A model generated the notes under the pieces. That model had not been told where the DNA came from. It saw nothing but the letters and a program-made list of their open reading frames with translations, and did not search any database. A stretch of DNA of 41,850 nt from an uncultured Clostridia bacterium (lineage in GTDB: Bacteria; Bacillota; Clostridia; Christensenellales; Aristaeellaceae). The translations under genes were made by a program, and so were the position numbers. This document shows positions 8,174-16,112 of this stretch, piece by piece (position 1 is the stretch's first letter; each line of letters begins with the position of its first letter). The stretch spans positions 1-41,850 of the forward strand of contig CAKTXZ010000024.1 of NCBI GenBank assembly GCA_934632155.1, given 5' to 3'.

Positions 8174-8533
8174 ATGATGCAAAACGGTTGCGTTCTTGTT
8201 TGCGTGACAATGCAAAAGGACTGCGCGCGGCTGATTCATAAGGGACGGGAAATTGCGCTGGAAAGCGGGCTTCCCCTGCATGTGCTGCATGTCAGCAAGG
8301 GCGCTTTTCCCGGCAAGGGGGAAAACGCCGAAATACTTAACGGTTTGTTTTCGCTTGCGCACGACGCGGAGGCGGAAATGCATATCCTCTACGATCAGAA
8401 CGTTTCCGTCGCCATCGCGCATTACGCGCGGCAGGAAAACGCGCAGGCGGTGGTGCTGGGCCGCAACGAAAACGGCGCGGTGGATGAAATTCGCATGCTG
8501 CTGCCCACAGTGCAGATTGTGGAGACGCAGTAG
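8174..8533 (+). CDS. UspA-like universal stress domain protein
   Basis: The 119-residue product begins CVLVCVTMQKDCARLIHKGR and has LPLHVLHVSKG, then a segment of AHDAEAEMHILYDQNVSVAI and AHYARQENAQAVVLGRN. This is the alternating strand-helix pattern of the universal stress/adenine-nucleotide alpha-hydrolase-like fold, and resembles the Usp domain found in KdpD-type proteins. The C-terminal ATP-binding G-2x-G-9x-G(S/T) motif is not complete (VVLGRNENGAVDEIRMLL), so nucleotide binding is doubtful. The start at 8174 follows GAAGGGAA. It directly follows the small membrane protein gene. Confidence 0.65.
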   Translation: MMQNGCVLVCVTMQKDCARLIHKGREIALESGLPLHVLHVSKGAFPGKGENAEILNGLFSLAHDAEAEMHILYDQNVSVAIAHYARQENAQAVVLGRNENGAVDEIRMLLPTVQIVETQ

Positions 8534-8728
8534 GCAGGGCGGAAGCATTTCCTGAATTGCCGCGCGCTGTAAAAAGCGTGTGCGCATGCGCCTTTCCCGC
8601 GTTCCTCAGAAAGCCGTTTCCCCGGCGCCGCTGAATTCCGCGCGGCTGTCTCCGACGATATTTGAAACGAAAAACGCTCCGCCTCGCTGGCAGCCGTGCT
8701 GCTTGCGGGACGGGGCGTATTCTTTGCG

Positions 8729-9013
8729 GGCCTGTGAAAAAAAGCATATCTTCAGCAACGGAAGAGCGGGAATCACGGCGAGCAGCAGGCTTCTCTTTAA
8801 CGGCGATGCAGGCAGAACGCCTGCTTTGGCGCGACTCCCGCAGCTTCCTTGGAAGGGAGCGGAACGACCGGCCTGCCATCGGGGGGCGGCCTGCGGCAGC
8901 AGGGAGTTGAACGATTCAACCGAAACAAGCGGCGCAAACGGCGGCGAACTGCCGCGCCGATGGAGACTGCGAAAGAGGAAACCGTTCCTTTGCAAGCAAG
9001 GAACGGCTCCCTC
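8729..9013 (+). repeat. 285-bp dispersed non-coding repeat, copy A
   Basis: This stretch aligns end to end with 12421-12704. It starts with a conserved GGCCTGTGAAAAAAAGCAT, has a shared middle (CTTGGAAGGG...CGACCGGCCTGCC), then a highly conserved core at 8901-8975 containing the inverted repeat GTTGA-ACGAT-TCAAC and GCGGCG/CGCCGC blocks, and ends in a 17-bp hairpin with a CAAG loop (8975-9013). Both strands carry stops in all frames relative to any known protein. It fills most of the gap between the UspA-like gene and alaS; 8534-8728 otherwise holds nothing I recognise. The terminal hairpin lies 51 bases past the alaS stop and may serve as its terminator. Confidence 0.75.
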
Positions 9014-9063
9014 GTCCATACTTTGTTTCGCTTTTTGCAGCCCCTTATTTCATGCGCCGGGGG

Positions 9064-11040
9064 TTACGGGTTCATCGGCCGGCCGATGGTCGCCTTGATG
9101 CGGCGCACGCCGGCAGAGGAGGACTCCTCCTTCTGGATCTTGAAGGACACCAGATCGCCCGTATTGGCGGCGTGCGGCCCGCCGCAGATTTCCTTGGAAT
9201 ATTTGCCCATGGTGTAGACCTTGACCTTGTCGCCGTACTTGCTTTCAAACAGGCCCATCGCGCCCTGCGCCTTGGCCTCATCGACGGTCATTTCCTCCAT
9301 CGTGACGGGCGCCTTGGCGGCGATGGCTTCGTTGACCAGCCGCTCCACCTCGGCTAGTTCCTCGGCGGTCATCTTGCGGCCGAAGGTGAAGTCGAAGCGC
9401 AGGCGCTCGGCCGTGATGTTGCTGCCCTTCTGGTGCACCTCGTCGCCCAGCACCTTGCGCAGCGCCGCCTGCAGCAGATGCGTCGCGGTATGCAGGCAGG
9501 CCGTCTGCTCGCTATGGTCGGCCAGCCCGCCCTTAAAGCGCTGCTCCGCGCCGGCGTGGCTGGTTTCCTGATGCTGCCGGAAGCGCTCGGCGAAGTCGTT
9601 CGCGTCCACCGTCAGCCCCTTTTCGGCGGCCAGCTCCATGGTCATTTCGATGGGGAAGCCGTAGGTATCGTAAAGCTTAAAGGCGCTGCGGCCGTCCATG
9701 GTGGTCAGGGAATCCAGCCGCGTTTTGACGCAGCTTTCCACGGCGGCGTCGTTGCCGCTCTGCGCGGCCTCGATGATGGGCAGCATGTCCGGCGAGGGGC
9801 GAAGCTTCTTGCTTTCGGCCAGCGCCTTGGCGCAGGCAGCCTTTTCCGGCGCGGAAAGAATGCTTTCCAGCAGGGCGCGGGTGGCGCAGATGTTGTTGTA
9901 GATTTTTTCGAATTCCTTTTCACCCTGACGCAGCGTGCGGGCGAAGCGATCCTCCTCCAGCTTCAGCTGCTCCAGCACAAAGGCGGAATTTTCCTTCAGC
10001 TCGGGGTAAACGTCCTGATACTGGTCGATGATGACCTGGGCGATTTCGCAGGTAAACCCGGCCTGCAGCCCCAGCCCCATCGCGTAGCGTACGGCGCGGC
10101 GAATCAGGCGGCGCAGGATGTAGCCCTGATCCACGTTGGAGGGGGAAACGCCGCGCGGGTCGCCCAGAATGAAGGTGGCGGTGCGCATGTGATCGGCGAC
10201 GATGCGGAAGGCCTTGGTCGTGGCCTGATCCGCGCCGTATTCCTTGCCGGAAAGCTCCGCGATTTTGGCCAGGATGTTTTCGAACAGGTCGGTTTCATAA
10301 ACGCTCTTTTTGCCCGTGAGCACGCAGATGGTGCGCTCCAGCCCCATGCCGGTGTCCACGTTCTTCTGCTTGAGCGGGAGGAACGTGCCGTCCTGCTGCT
10401 TGTTATATTGCATGAACACATCGTTCCAGATTTCCAGATACGCGCCGCATTTGCATGCGGGCGAGCAATCCGGGCCGCAGGGCTTTTTCACGATGATGAA
10501 CATTTCGGTGTCCGGGCCGCACGGGCCGGTCACGCCGGCGGGCCCCCACCAGTTATGCTCCTTGGGCAGGTAGAACAGGTGATCCTCCTTCACGCCGCAG
10601 CCGCGCCACAGGTTGGCCGCCTCCTCGTCGCGCGGGCAATCCTCATCGCCGGCGAAGACGGTAAAGGCCAGCTTGTCCTTGTCGATGCCAAGCCATTTTT
10701 CATCGGTCAGGAATTCCCAGCTCCAGGGGATCATTTCCTTTTTGAAATAATCGCCCAGGCTCCAGTTGCCCAGCATTTCAAAGAAGGTCAGGTGGCTCAT
10801 ATCGCCCACGTCGTCGATGTCGCCCGTGCGGATGCACTTTTGCACGTCGGTCAGGCGCGTGCCGGCGGGGTGCTTCTGCCCCAGCAGGTAGGGCACCAGC
10901 GGATGCATGCCCGCCGTGGTGAAGAGCACGGTGGGGTCGTTTTCCGGGATGACGGAGGCGGAAGGAATTTGTACATGCCCCTTTTCGGTGAAGAACTTCA
11001 GAAACAGGGCGCGCAGCTCGTTGGCGGTCAGGGATTTCAT
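9064..11040 (-). CDS. alaS: Alanyl-tRNA synthetase, short form lacking the C-terminal C-Ala domain
   Basis: The 658-residue protein charges tRNA-Ala. The class II catalytic core is intact (MKSLTANELRALFLKFF, then FTTAGMHPLVPYLLG, GDMSHLTFFEMLGNWSLGDY, GMGLERT). The editing domain is present with its zinc ligands HTATH at 517-521 and CGGPH at 619-623. The protein ends 35 residues later (RRIKATIGRPMNP), whereas typical bacterial AlaRS continues to ~870 residues with a coiled coil and the C-Ala/DHHA1 domain. The start at 11040 has AAGGAG nine bases upstream. Expression is controlled by the Ala T-box at 11050-11310. The stop is clean with no residual C-Ala coding sequence downstream, so it is not a recent frameshift. 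Confidence 0.95.
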   Translation of the reverse strand: MKSLTANELRALFLKFFTEKGHVQIPSASVIPENDPTVLFTTAGMHPLVPYLLGQKHPAGTRLTDVQKCIRTGDIDDVGDMSHLTFFEMLGNWSLGDYFKKEMIPWSWEFLTDEKWLGIDKDKLAFTVFAGDEDCPRDEEAANLWRGCGVKEDHLFYLPKEHNWWGPAGVTGPCGPDTEMFIIVKKPCGPDCSPACKCGAYLEIWNDVFMQYNKQQDGTFLPLKQKNVDTGMGLERTICVLTGKKSVYETDLFENILAKIAELSGKEYGADQATTKAFRIVADHMRTATFILGDPRGVSPSNVDQGYILRRLIRRAVRYAMGLGLQAGFTCEIAQVIIDQYQDVYPELKENSAFVLEQLKLEEDRFARTLRQGEKEFEKIYNNICATRALLESILSAPEKAACAKALAESKKLRPSPDMLPIIEAAQSGNDAAVESCVKTRLDSLTTMDGRSAFKLYDTYGFPIEMTMELAAEKGLTVDANDFAERFRQHQETSHAGAEQRFKGGLADHSEQTACLHTATHLLQAALRKVLGDEVHQKGSNITAERLRFDFTFGRKMTAEELAEVERLVNEAIAAKAPVTMEEMTVDEAKAQGAMGLFESKYGDKVKVYTMGKYSKEICGGPHAANTGDLVSFKIQKEESSSAGVRRIKATIGRPMNP

Positions 11041-11049
11041 GCCGGATCA

Positions 11050-11310
11050 GCTCCTTTGCAAAAAATAAAAGCGTGCCTTTTCATCTTGAAGACGAACAGA
11101 CACACTGCATTCGCGGTACCACTTCAATTGGCGCTTTCACGCCCACCTCGACGCTGATAACGGGAGCGCCCGAGCCGTCTTGCATTTTTTCGACGGCTTG
11201 CTCGGCAGCGGCCGCCTTTTCCGTTCCTCGCCGGGCTTGCACCCGCCCCGGCTCGCTGGGTAAGAACAAGCGAAAAGGCTTTTCTGCTTCAACGCGCGTA
11301 TGAAATTGAA
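11050..11310 (-). promoter_or_regulatory. T-box leader of alaS
   Basis: The leader of ~270 bases upstream of alaS contains, on the minus strand, the invariant T-box core AGTGGTACCGCGA (11111-11123) which pairs with uncharged tRNA acceptor ends. Upstream is a large GC-rich stem I region with the AGCGAGCCGGGG / GGGTGCAAGCCCGG distal motifs. Downstream of the core a short hairpin (TTCGTCT/AGATGAA) precedes a T-rich stretch (CTTTTATTTTTT), the probable terminator. The gene identity implies a GCN specifier; I could not place it with certainty by eye. Confidence 0.88.
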
Positions 11311-11313
11311 GCC

Positions 11314-11342
11314 AGTATACCGCTTTCGCGCCCGCCTGTCAA
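11314..11342 (-). promoter_or_regulatory. Consensus sigma-A promoter of the alaS leader
   Basis: TTGACA (11337-11342) and TATACT (11314-11319) are separated by exactly 17 bases on the minus strand. Transcription would start about eight bases downstream, at the head of the T-box leader. Confidence 0.85.
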
Positions 11343-11356
11343 GCGCGCGGCGATGA

Positions 11357-11827
11357 TTAGCGGAAAAGGTTCGGCGTTTTTTGCAGCAGCCGCAGCAGCG
11401 GAATGCCCAGCGCGAAGCAGGCGACCGCCTCGCCCAGCGCAACCGTCGCGATGTTCAGCAGCCATGAGCCGCCATAGAGCCAGTACAGCGTCACGCCCAC
11501 GACCAGCCCGTTGCATACCACCGGCATCAGCGCGGCCAGATAGACGTTTTTGCGCAGGCGGCGCGTGAGCAGCGCGGCCAGCAGCGTGGCCAGCGTGCCG
11601 AATACCCAATCCTGCCACGCGGAAACCATCAGCCCCGATATCAGACACCCCAGCGCCAGCCCGGGCACGGCGGCGGGCGTCAGAATGGGAAGCAGCGTCA
11701 GCGCCTCTGAAACGCGCACCTGCACCGGGCCGAAGCTGATCGCCTGCAAAAGCAGCGTCAGCCCCGCGTATACCGCCGCGATCGCCCCGCCGTAGCAAAT
11801 GCTTCGGACAAGCGTTTTTTTGTTCAT
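11357..11827 (-). CDS. queT: QueT-type queuosine precursor transporter (ECF S-component)
   Basis: About 156 residues with five to six hydrophobic segments. The N-terminal RSICYGGAIAAVYAGLTLLL, then FGPVQVRVSEALTLLPILTP and 'WQDWVFGTLATLLAAL' are typical of QueT, an S-component that works with the ECF energising module to import queuosine precursors. ATG at 11827 is preferred because GGAG lies nine bases upstream; ATG at 11833 is only three bases from it. A consensus promoter (11880-11908) lies just upstream. The short leader does not contain a recognisable preQ1 riboswitch, which often regulates this family. The T/A module genes are not in the window. The gene lies downstream of a divergent region and upstream of the alaS promoter on the same strand. 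Confidence 0.85.
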   Translation of the reverse strand: MNKKTLVRSICYGGAIAAVYAGLTLLLQAISFGPVQVRVSEALTLLPILTPAAVPGLALGCLISGLMVSAWQDWVFGTLATLLAALLTRRLRKNVYLAALMPVVCNGLVVGVTLYWLYGGSWLLNIATVALGEAVACFALGIPLLRLLQKTPNLFR

Positions 11828-11879
11828 TTTCATGCGCTCCTTTGCTGCCGCGCGTTCCTCAAAAGCCTGCGGCGCGCCA

Positions 11880-11908
11880 ACTATAGCACATTTTTTCCCG
11901 TATGGCAA
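11880..11908 (-). promoter_or_regulatory. Sigma-A promoter of queT
   Basis: TTGCCA (11903-11908) and TATAGT (11880-11885) are spaced by 17 bases on the minus strand, giving a leader of about 45 bases that ends in AAAGGAG. Confidence 0.8.
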
Positions 11909-12097
11909 GCGGCGCGGCGGCGCATGCTATGCTCAGACGCATGGCCGTGACGCGCGTGCCGACGGCAGCACGGCGCTTCGGGCCGCGATCGGGGATTGCG
12001 GCGGCGGCGCCGGTCACACGTCGGCGCGTCGCATCGGTCATGGCGGCGCAGTGCGCAGGCGTCCGCCCCGCGTCATTGAGAAAGGAGCGGAAATATC

Positions 12098-12268
12098 ATG
12101 AGCGAAAAAAAGCATCAGTGTATTCATTGCAGCGTCGCGTCCTGCCGCCATCTCCGGCAGGATCAGGGGGTTTGCTCGCTGGAGAGCATTCAGGTGGCGC
12201 CCACGCCCATGGCCTATTCTGGTGACCCGGCCGATGAGAGCATGTGCCAGAGCTACGATTGCAAATGA
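12098..12268 (+). CDS. DUF1540 small cysteine-rich protein
   Basis: A 56-residue protein starting at an ATG ten bases after AAAGGAGCGG. Cysteines at 8, 11, 16, 26, 50 and 55 lie in the pattern CxHCxVxSCxHL-(x)-GVCSLESIQV...MCQSYDC, which matches DUF1540, a small probably metal-binding domain common in spore-forming Clostridia. Function is unknown. The last bases (ATGA) overlap the start of a second small ORF. No convincing promoter was identified in 11910-12090. Confidence 0.85.
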   Translation: MSEKKHQCIHCSVASCRHLRQDQGVCSLESIQVAPTPMAYSGDPADESMCQSYDCK

Positions 12269-12405
12269 CGCGGAAAGCAAAAAAGCGCCGCCTGCCGATA
12301 CCAGCCCTTCTTCCTGTTGATATCAGTCAGACTGCTTCCGCCACAGAATGCACGGGCGTGCTGCCCGCGCTGACGGACGATGAAGCGCCCGAAAAAAAGG
12401 ACTGA
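12265..12405 (+). CDS. 46-residue conserved-looking small protein, coupled to DUF1540
   Basis: An ATG overlapping the DUF1540 stop (ATGA) opens 46 codons ending at TGA 12403-12405. The product has a basic start (MTRKAKKRRL), then LPVDISQTASATECTGVLPA and an acidic tail. The segment 'LLPVDISQTASATECTG-(L/I/V)-P' is one I recall from short hypothetical proteins of Clostridia, but I cannot verify it here. The overlap implies translational coupling. Function unknown. Confidence 0.6.
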   Translation: MTRKAKKRRLPIPALLPVDISQTASATECTGVLPALTDDEAPEKKD

Positions 12406-12420
12406 GAAGCGCCGCGCAGG

Positions 12421-12704
12421 GGCTGTGAAAAAAATGCATTGCCGCGGCGAGGAGGCCGCCTTTGGAAACGGCGCGCTTCATTCGCCGGCGGGATGCATGC
12501 GCACGGCTTGACGCCGCCCGAACCATACAGCGTTCTTGGAGGGGGCGAAACGGCCGGCCTGCCGGCGGCAGAAGCGGCCTTCAGGCTGCAGGGAGTTGAA
12601 CGAGTCAACCGAAGCAGGCGGCGGAAGCGGCGGCGAACCGCCGCGTCGATGGAGGGTGCGGAAGGGGAACCTGTTCTTTGGCTTGCCAAACGAACGGTTT
12701 CCCC
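12421..12704 (+). repeat. 284-bp dispersed non-coding repeat, copy B
   Basis: This is the second copy of the repeat at 8729-9013, same strand and nearly the same length. It begins GGCTGTGAAAAAAATGCAT, shares CTTGGA-GGGGGC and CGGCCGGCCTGCC, and has the conserved core from 12590 with GTTGA-ACGAG-TCAAC and GCGGCGAACCGCCGC. It ends in a long hairpin (12664-12704) whose loop is CTTG rather than CAAG, so the structure is kept while the sequence differs. It sits between the small-protein pair and the deacetylase promoter. The frame that runs through it into the deacetylase is not part of that gene. Confidence 0.75.
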
Positions 12705-12829
12705 GCAATCCCTCCATTTTTTTGTTTTTCCATCCCGTTTTTGCGGCTGCGCGCGGCAGGGAACGGCGCCCTTGGCAATAGGATGTCCCTTTTTTTATGT
12801 GCATCAATTTGTAAAAAATGCAATTTTGC

Positions 12830-12859
12830 TTGCGAAAGCTGTCGAAGGCATTGTATACT
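12830..12859 (+). promoter_or_regulatory. Promoter of the SH3/NodB deacetylase gene
   Basis: TATACT at 12854-12859 is preceded by TTGCGA (12830-12835) at 18 bases. Transcription would start near 12866, giving a leader of about 40 bases with AGAAGGGA before the start codon. Nothing else was recognised between 12705 and 12829. Confidence 0.6.
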
Positions 12860-12903
12860 GTACCCGTGCGGCGCAAGCCGCAAAAGAGAAGGGAATGGCA
12901 CGC

Positions 12904-14697
12904 ATGAAAAAAGGATGCATTTTTCTGCTGATCGCGGCGCTTTTGTTTGGAGGATCGGCCTTTGCCGCAGAGGAGAGCGGCGCCTCGCGCTATACCGTCG
13001 TTGTTCGGGGCGGAAGCCTGCATATTCGCAAAACGCCCGAGACGGACGGCAAGGTGGCCGGCACGTATAAATCCGGCACGGAGCTGGAACTGCTGGAAAA
13101 TAACGGCGTGTGGTGCCGCGTTCGCAAGGGCAGCAAAACCGGCTACGCCATGACGCAGTATCTGTCCTTCAAGGGCGATTACGCGCATTTGGGCTGGGGC
13201 AAAACCCCGAACGACGGCAGCGTAATCAACCTGCGCGCCGCGGCGGACAAGAACAGCGCCGTGGTGGGCAAGAGCATGAGCGGCGTGACGCTGGAGGTTA
13301 TCGAGGAAAGCGGCGATTATTATAAGGCGCGCATGGGGAGCGTCTTCGGCTATGTGGAAAAGGAAAAAATCACCCTGCGGGCGGACGAGGCGGAATACGC
13401 CCTGAACCTGACCGCGGCGGACAGCGTTACGGTGGACGCGCAGTCGCTCGCCACGGCGACGCGGGAGGTGGGCAGCGCGCGCACGCTGAGCAAGGACGAC
13501 GGCGCGTTCACCTATACCATCGCCATGCCGCAGCTGGGCATTCCGGCGGCGGACGACGCGATCAACACGTGGGTCAAGGAAACGCGCAACCTGTTTTACA
13601 GCGACGCGAAGGCCAACCATCCGGACGCGCAGGCGAACATGAACGTTCAGTATCAGGCGCTGGCGATTGACAGCCGGTATCAGAGCGTGCTGATGATCGC
13701 CGATTATCAGGTAGACGGGCTGAACTGCCAGCGCGTGCTGACGCTGAACGTGGACACGGCGGAGGGAAAGATCATCCGCGGCGCGGCGCTGTTTTCCGCA
13801 GCGGATCGCGCGCTGTTTTCCATCGAAGCCCGTGTGGGCGATATACTGGGGCGCGCGGCGGACGGCTATGACGGAAAGCCGGACGAGAGCTGGCTGGACG
13901 GGGCGCTGCTGACCAACGCGGGCGTGGAGATTTACCTGCCGGCGGGGCTGTATCTTCCCCATTCGCTGGGGCTGCGCAAGATTTCGCTCTCCTATGGCGA
14001 AATGGCCGAAAAGCTGGCGCTGGATTCGGAATTGATTCGCGGCTATGCGCGCGTGATCGACCCGACGCGCCCCATGATCGCCCTGACGTTTGACGACGGC
14101 CCGTCCGAGGAAACCGCGCGGATTTTGGACGTGCTGGAAAAATACAACCAGCGCGCCACCTTCTGCGTCGTGGGCACGCGCATCGGGCAATACGGCGACA
14201 TGATCAAGCGCGCCATCGCGCAGGGCAACGAAATTGCCACCCATACGTGGAGCCATAAGAAGCTGACCGAGCTTTCCGCCTCCGGCGTGCGCCAGCAGAT
14301 CACCAGCACGCTGGACGCGGTGCGCGAGCTGACGGGCGGCTATGAGATCAAGGTCATGCGCCCGCCCTACGGCTCCACGAACAAAACCGTGCGCTCCGTG
14401 TGCGCGGAGCTTGGCCTTGTGATCGCCCATTGGGAGCTGGACACGCTGGACTGGAGCACCCGCAGCGCGAACAAGACCTATCGCAAAATTATCAGGCAGG
14501 CCGAAAACGGCACCATCGTTTTGTGTCACGACCTGTACGAGAGCACGGCGACCGCCATCGAGCGCGCCGTGCCCGAGCTGGTCGAAAAGGGCTACCAGCT
14601 GGTCACGGTGTCCGAACTGCTCTCCTTCCATAAGGACGGCGCGCAGCCCGGCACGGTCTATTCGCATCTGGATCCTAAGAACATTAAGACGGAATAA
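12904..14697 (+). CDS. Secreted SH3-domain polysaccharide deacetylase (NodB family)
   Basis: The 597-residue protein has a signal peptide (MKKGCIFLLIAALLFGGSAFA), two bacterial SH3 domains (~30-90, GGSLHIRKTP...; ~105-158, INLRAAADKNSAVVG), a DUF3298/RsiV-like middle domain (~190-370) and a C-terminal NodB deacetylase. Catalytic motifs are TFDDG (~395), HTWSH (~446), RPPYG, WELDTLDW and a final LCHD. It most likely removes acetyl groups from peptidoglycan sugars outside the cell, with the SH3 domains binding the wall. ATG 12904 is nine bases after AAGGGA; ATG 12895 is an alternative. The combination with an RsiV-like domain is seen in other Clostridia. Confidence 0.9.
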   Translation: MKKGCIFLLIAALLFGGSAFAAEESGASRYTVVVRGGSLHIRKTPETDGKVAGTYKSGTELELLENNGVWCRVRKGSKTGYAMTQYLSFKGDYAHLGWGKTPNDGSVINLRAAADKNSAVVGKSMSGVTLEVIEESGDYYKARMGSVFGYVEKEKITLRADEAEYALNLTAADSVTVDAQSLATATREVGSARTLSKDDGAFTYTIAMPQLGIPAADDAINTWVKETRNLFYSDAKANHPDAQANMNVQYQALAIDSRYQSVLMIADYQVDGLNCQRVLTLNVDTAEGKIIRGAALFSAADRALFSIEARVGDILGRAADGYDGKPDESWLDGALLTNAGVEIYLPAGLYLPHSLGLRKISLSYGEMAEKLALDSELIRGYARVIDPTRPMIALTFDDGPSEETARILDVLEKYNQRATFCVVGTRIGQYGDMIKRAIAQGNEIATHTWSHKKLTELSASGVRQQITSTLDAVRELTGGYEIKVMRPPYGSTNKTVRSVCAELGLVIAHWELDTLDWSTRSANKTYRKIIRQAENGTIVLCHDLYESTATAIERAVPELVEKGYQLVTVSELLSFHKDGAQPGTVYSHLDPKNIKTE

Positions 14698-14748
14698 CCC
14701 GGCGGCATGATTTTTTGTAAGTTCATATAACGTTTACAGAAAAAGCGC

Positions 14749-14777
14749 TTGCCGTTTTGAACGGTTTCCTGTATAAT
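14749..14777 (+). promoter_or_regulatory. Sigma-A promoter of the PrsA-like gene
   Basis: TTGCCG (14749-14754) and TATAAT (14772-14777) are spaced by 17 bases, 44 bases before the start codon. Confidence 0.85.
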
Positions 14778-14820
14778 AAGGTTTGTTTCAATGCAAAAAA
14801 AAGAATGGAGATGTCCCTGT

Positions 14821-16107
14821 ATGCAGAAAAAAGGCTTATTGGCGCTGCTGCTGGCGGTTACGGTGCTGCTCTTTAGCGGCTGTGCGCTGGTCACGGTGGA
14901 TGAAGATGTGGACGACGCCCGCACGATCATCGACGTAAACGGCGAAACGATTACCAAGGGCGTGCTGAACAACGCGGCGGAATACCAGATTCAGCGAAAC
15001 GAATACATGAATCAGCTTTACTCCACCTTCGGCATGAGCGGCTCCTACCCCACGGATCTGGCGACGGTGCGCTCTCAACTGGTGGAAAGCTACATCGAAA
15101 CCCTCGTCTCCCAGCAGAAGGCTGCGGCCGGCGGCTTTGACCAGCTGACGGCGGAGGAAGAGGCCGATGTGCAGGCGCAGGCGAAGGAAGCCTATGACAA
15201 TGAGGTCAAGCAGGTGATCGACAGCTTCTTCGCCAATTCCGAGCTCAAGGACGAGGAACTGACCGTTGAAGCCGAAAAGTATATCGCCGACAACGGCTTT
15301 GCCTCGCTTGAGCAGTACGTCGAATCCTACCGCAAGCAGAAGGCGGTTGAAAAGCTGCGCGCCGACGCCATTAAGGACGTGACCGTGACGGACGAGGAAA
15401 TCGCCGCGCTGCTGACCGAAAAGGTCGAGGCGGACAAGGAAAGCTTTGCAAGCGCGCCGGATAGCTACGGCTACAGCGTCAACAACGGCACGACGACGTA
15501 TTACGCGCCGGCCGGCTATCGCTATGTCAAGCAGATTCTGGTCAAGTTCCTGGAAGAGGACAGCACCGCTGTCTCCCAAGCGCAGACCGCGCTGACCACC
15601 GCCCAGAGCGCCCTGACCAACGCGGCCGAGGACGCCGATAAGGACGCGCTGCAAAAGGCCGTGGACGACGCGCAGGCCGCGCTGGACGCCGCGAACGCGA
15701 CGGCGCAGGCCAACATCAAGGAAAAGACCGACGAAATCTACGCTAAGGTGACGGCCGAGGACGCGGACTTTGACGCGCTGGTCAAGGAATACAACGAGGA
15801 TACCGGCATGCCCGAGCGCGGCTACGCCGTGCGCGAGGGATATGTTTACTTCGTCGCTTCCTTCACCGACGCCGCTATGAAGCTGGAAAACGTGGGCGAC
15901 GTGAGCGAGCCCACGGCCTCCTCCTACGGCTTCCATATCCTCAAGTATACCGAGGATATTCCCGAGGGCGCCGTTGCGCTGGACAGCGTGCGGGATACGC
16001 TGCATGCGGAGCTTCTCGCCTCCAAGCAGGACGAGGCGTATAAAGCCGCCTTGCAAACGTGGATCTCCGAGGCGAATGTGAAGACCTATCTGGATCGCCT
16101 GAACTGA
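14821..16107 (+). CDS. prsA: PrsA/SurA-like peptidyl-prolyl isomerase lipoprotein
   Basis: The 428-residue protein has a lipoprotein signal peptide (VTVLLFSGC; lipidated Cys 20), so it is anchored on the outer face of the membrane and should help fold exported proteins. A SurA_N-like helical domain follows (INVNGETITKGVLNNAAEYQ...). A parvulin-type PPIase domain begins at YRYVKQILVKF and resumes with KVTAEDADFDALVKEYNEDTGM to 'SYGFHILKYTEDIPEG'. Between these halves lies a ~60-residue Ala/Gln/Asp-rich coiled-coil insert (QTALTTAQSALTNAAEDADK...). The start at 14821 has GGAGATG upstream; a frame from 14791 lacks one. The terminal hairpins at 16113-16151 and 16186-16215 end the unit. Confidence 0.87.
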   Translation: MQKKGLLALLLAVTVLLFSGCALVTVDEDVDDARTIIDVNGETITKGVLNNAAEYQIQRNEYMNQLYSTFGMSGSYPTDLATVRSQLVESYIETLVSQQKAAAGGFDQLTAEEEADVQAQAKEAYDNEVKQVIDSFFANSELKDEELTVEAEKYIADNGFASLEQYVESYRKQKAVEKLRADAIKDVTVTDEEIAALLTEKVEADKESFASAPDSYGYSVNNGTTTYYAPAGYRYVKQILVKFLEEDSTAVSQAQTALTTAQSALTNAAEDADKDALQKAVDDAQAALDAANATAQANIKEKTDEIYAKVTAEDADFDALVKEYNEDTGMPERGYAVREGYVYFVASFTDAAMKLENVGDVSEPTASSYGFHILKYTEDIPEGAVALDSVRDTLHAELLASKQDEAYKAALQTWISEANVKTYLDRLN

Positions 16108-16112
16108 ATGAA

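Noticed and set aside
8729..9013. MITE
   Set aside because: No terminal inverted repeats or target-site duplication were seen at the ends of either copy.
9019..9063. Frameshifted remainder of alaS C-terminal domain
   Set aside because: No C-Ala-like residues appear in any minus frame between 8534 and 9063; the space holds the repeat element instead.
11828..11880. preQ1 riboswitch ahead of queT
   Set aside because: The leader is only about 45 bases and lacks the preQ1 core; only a promoter and ribosome site are visible.
12439..12903. Extra N-terminal 155 residues on the NodB deacetylase
   Set aside because: The frame is open by chance through the non-coding repeat; promoter, ribosome site and signal peptide all place the start at 12904.
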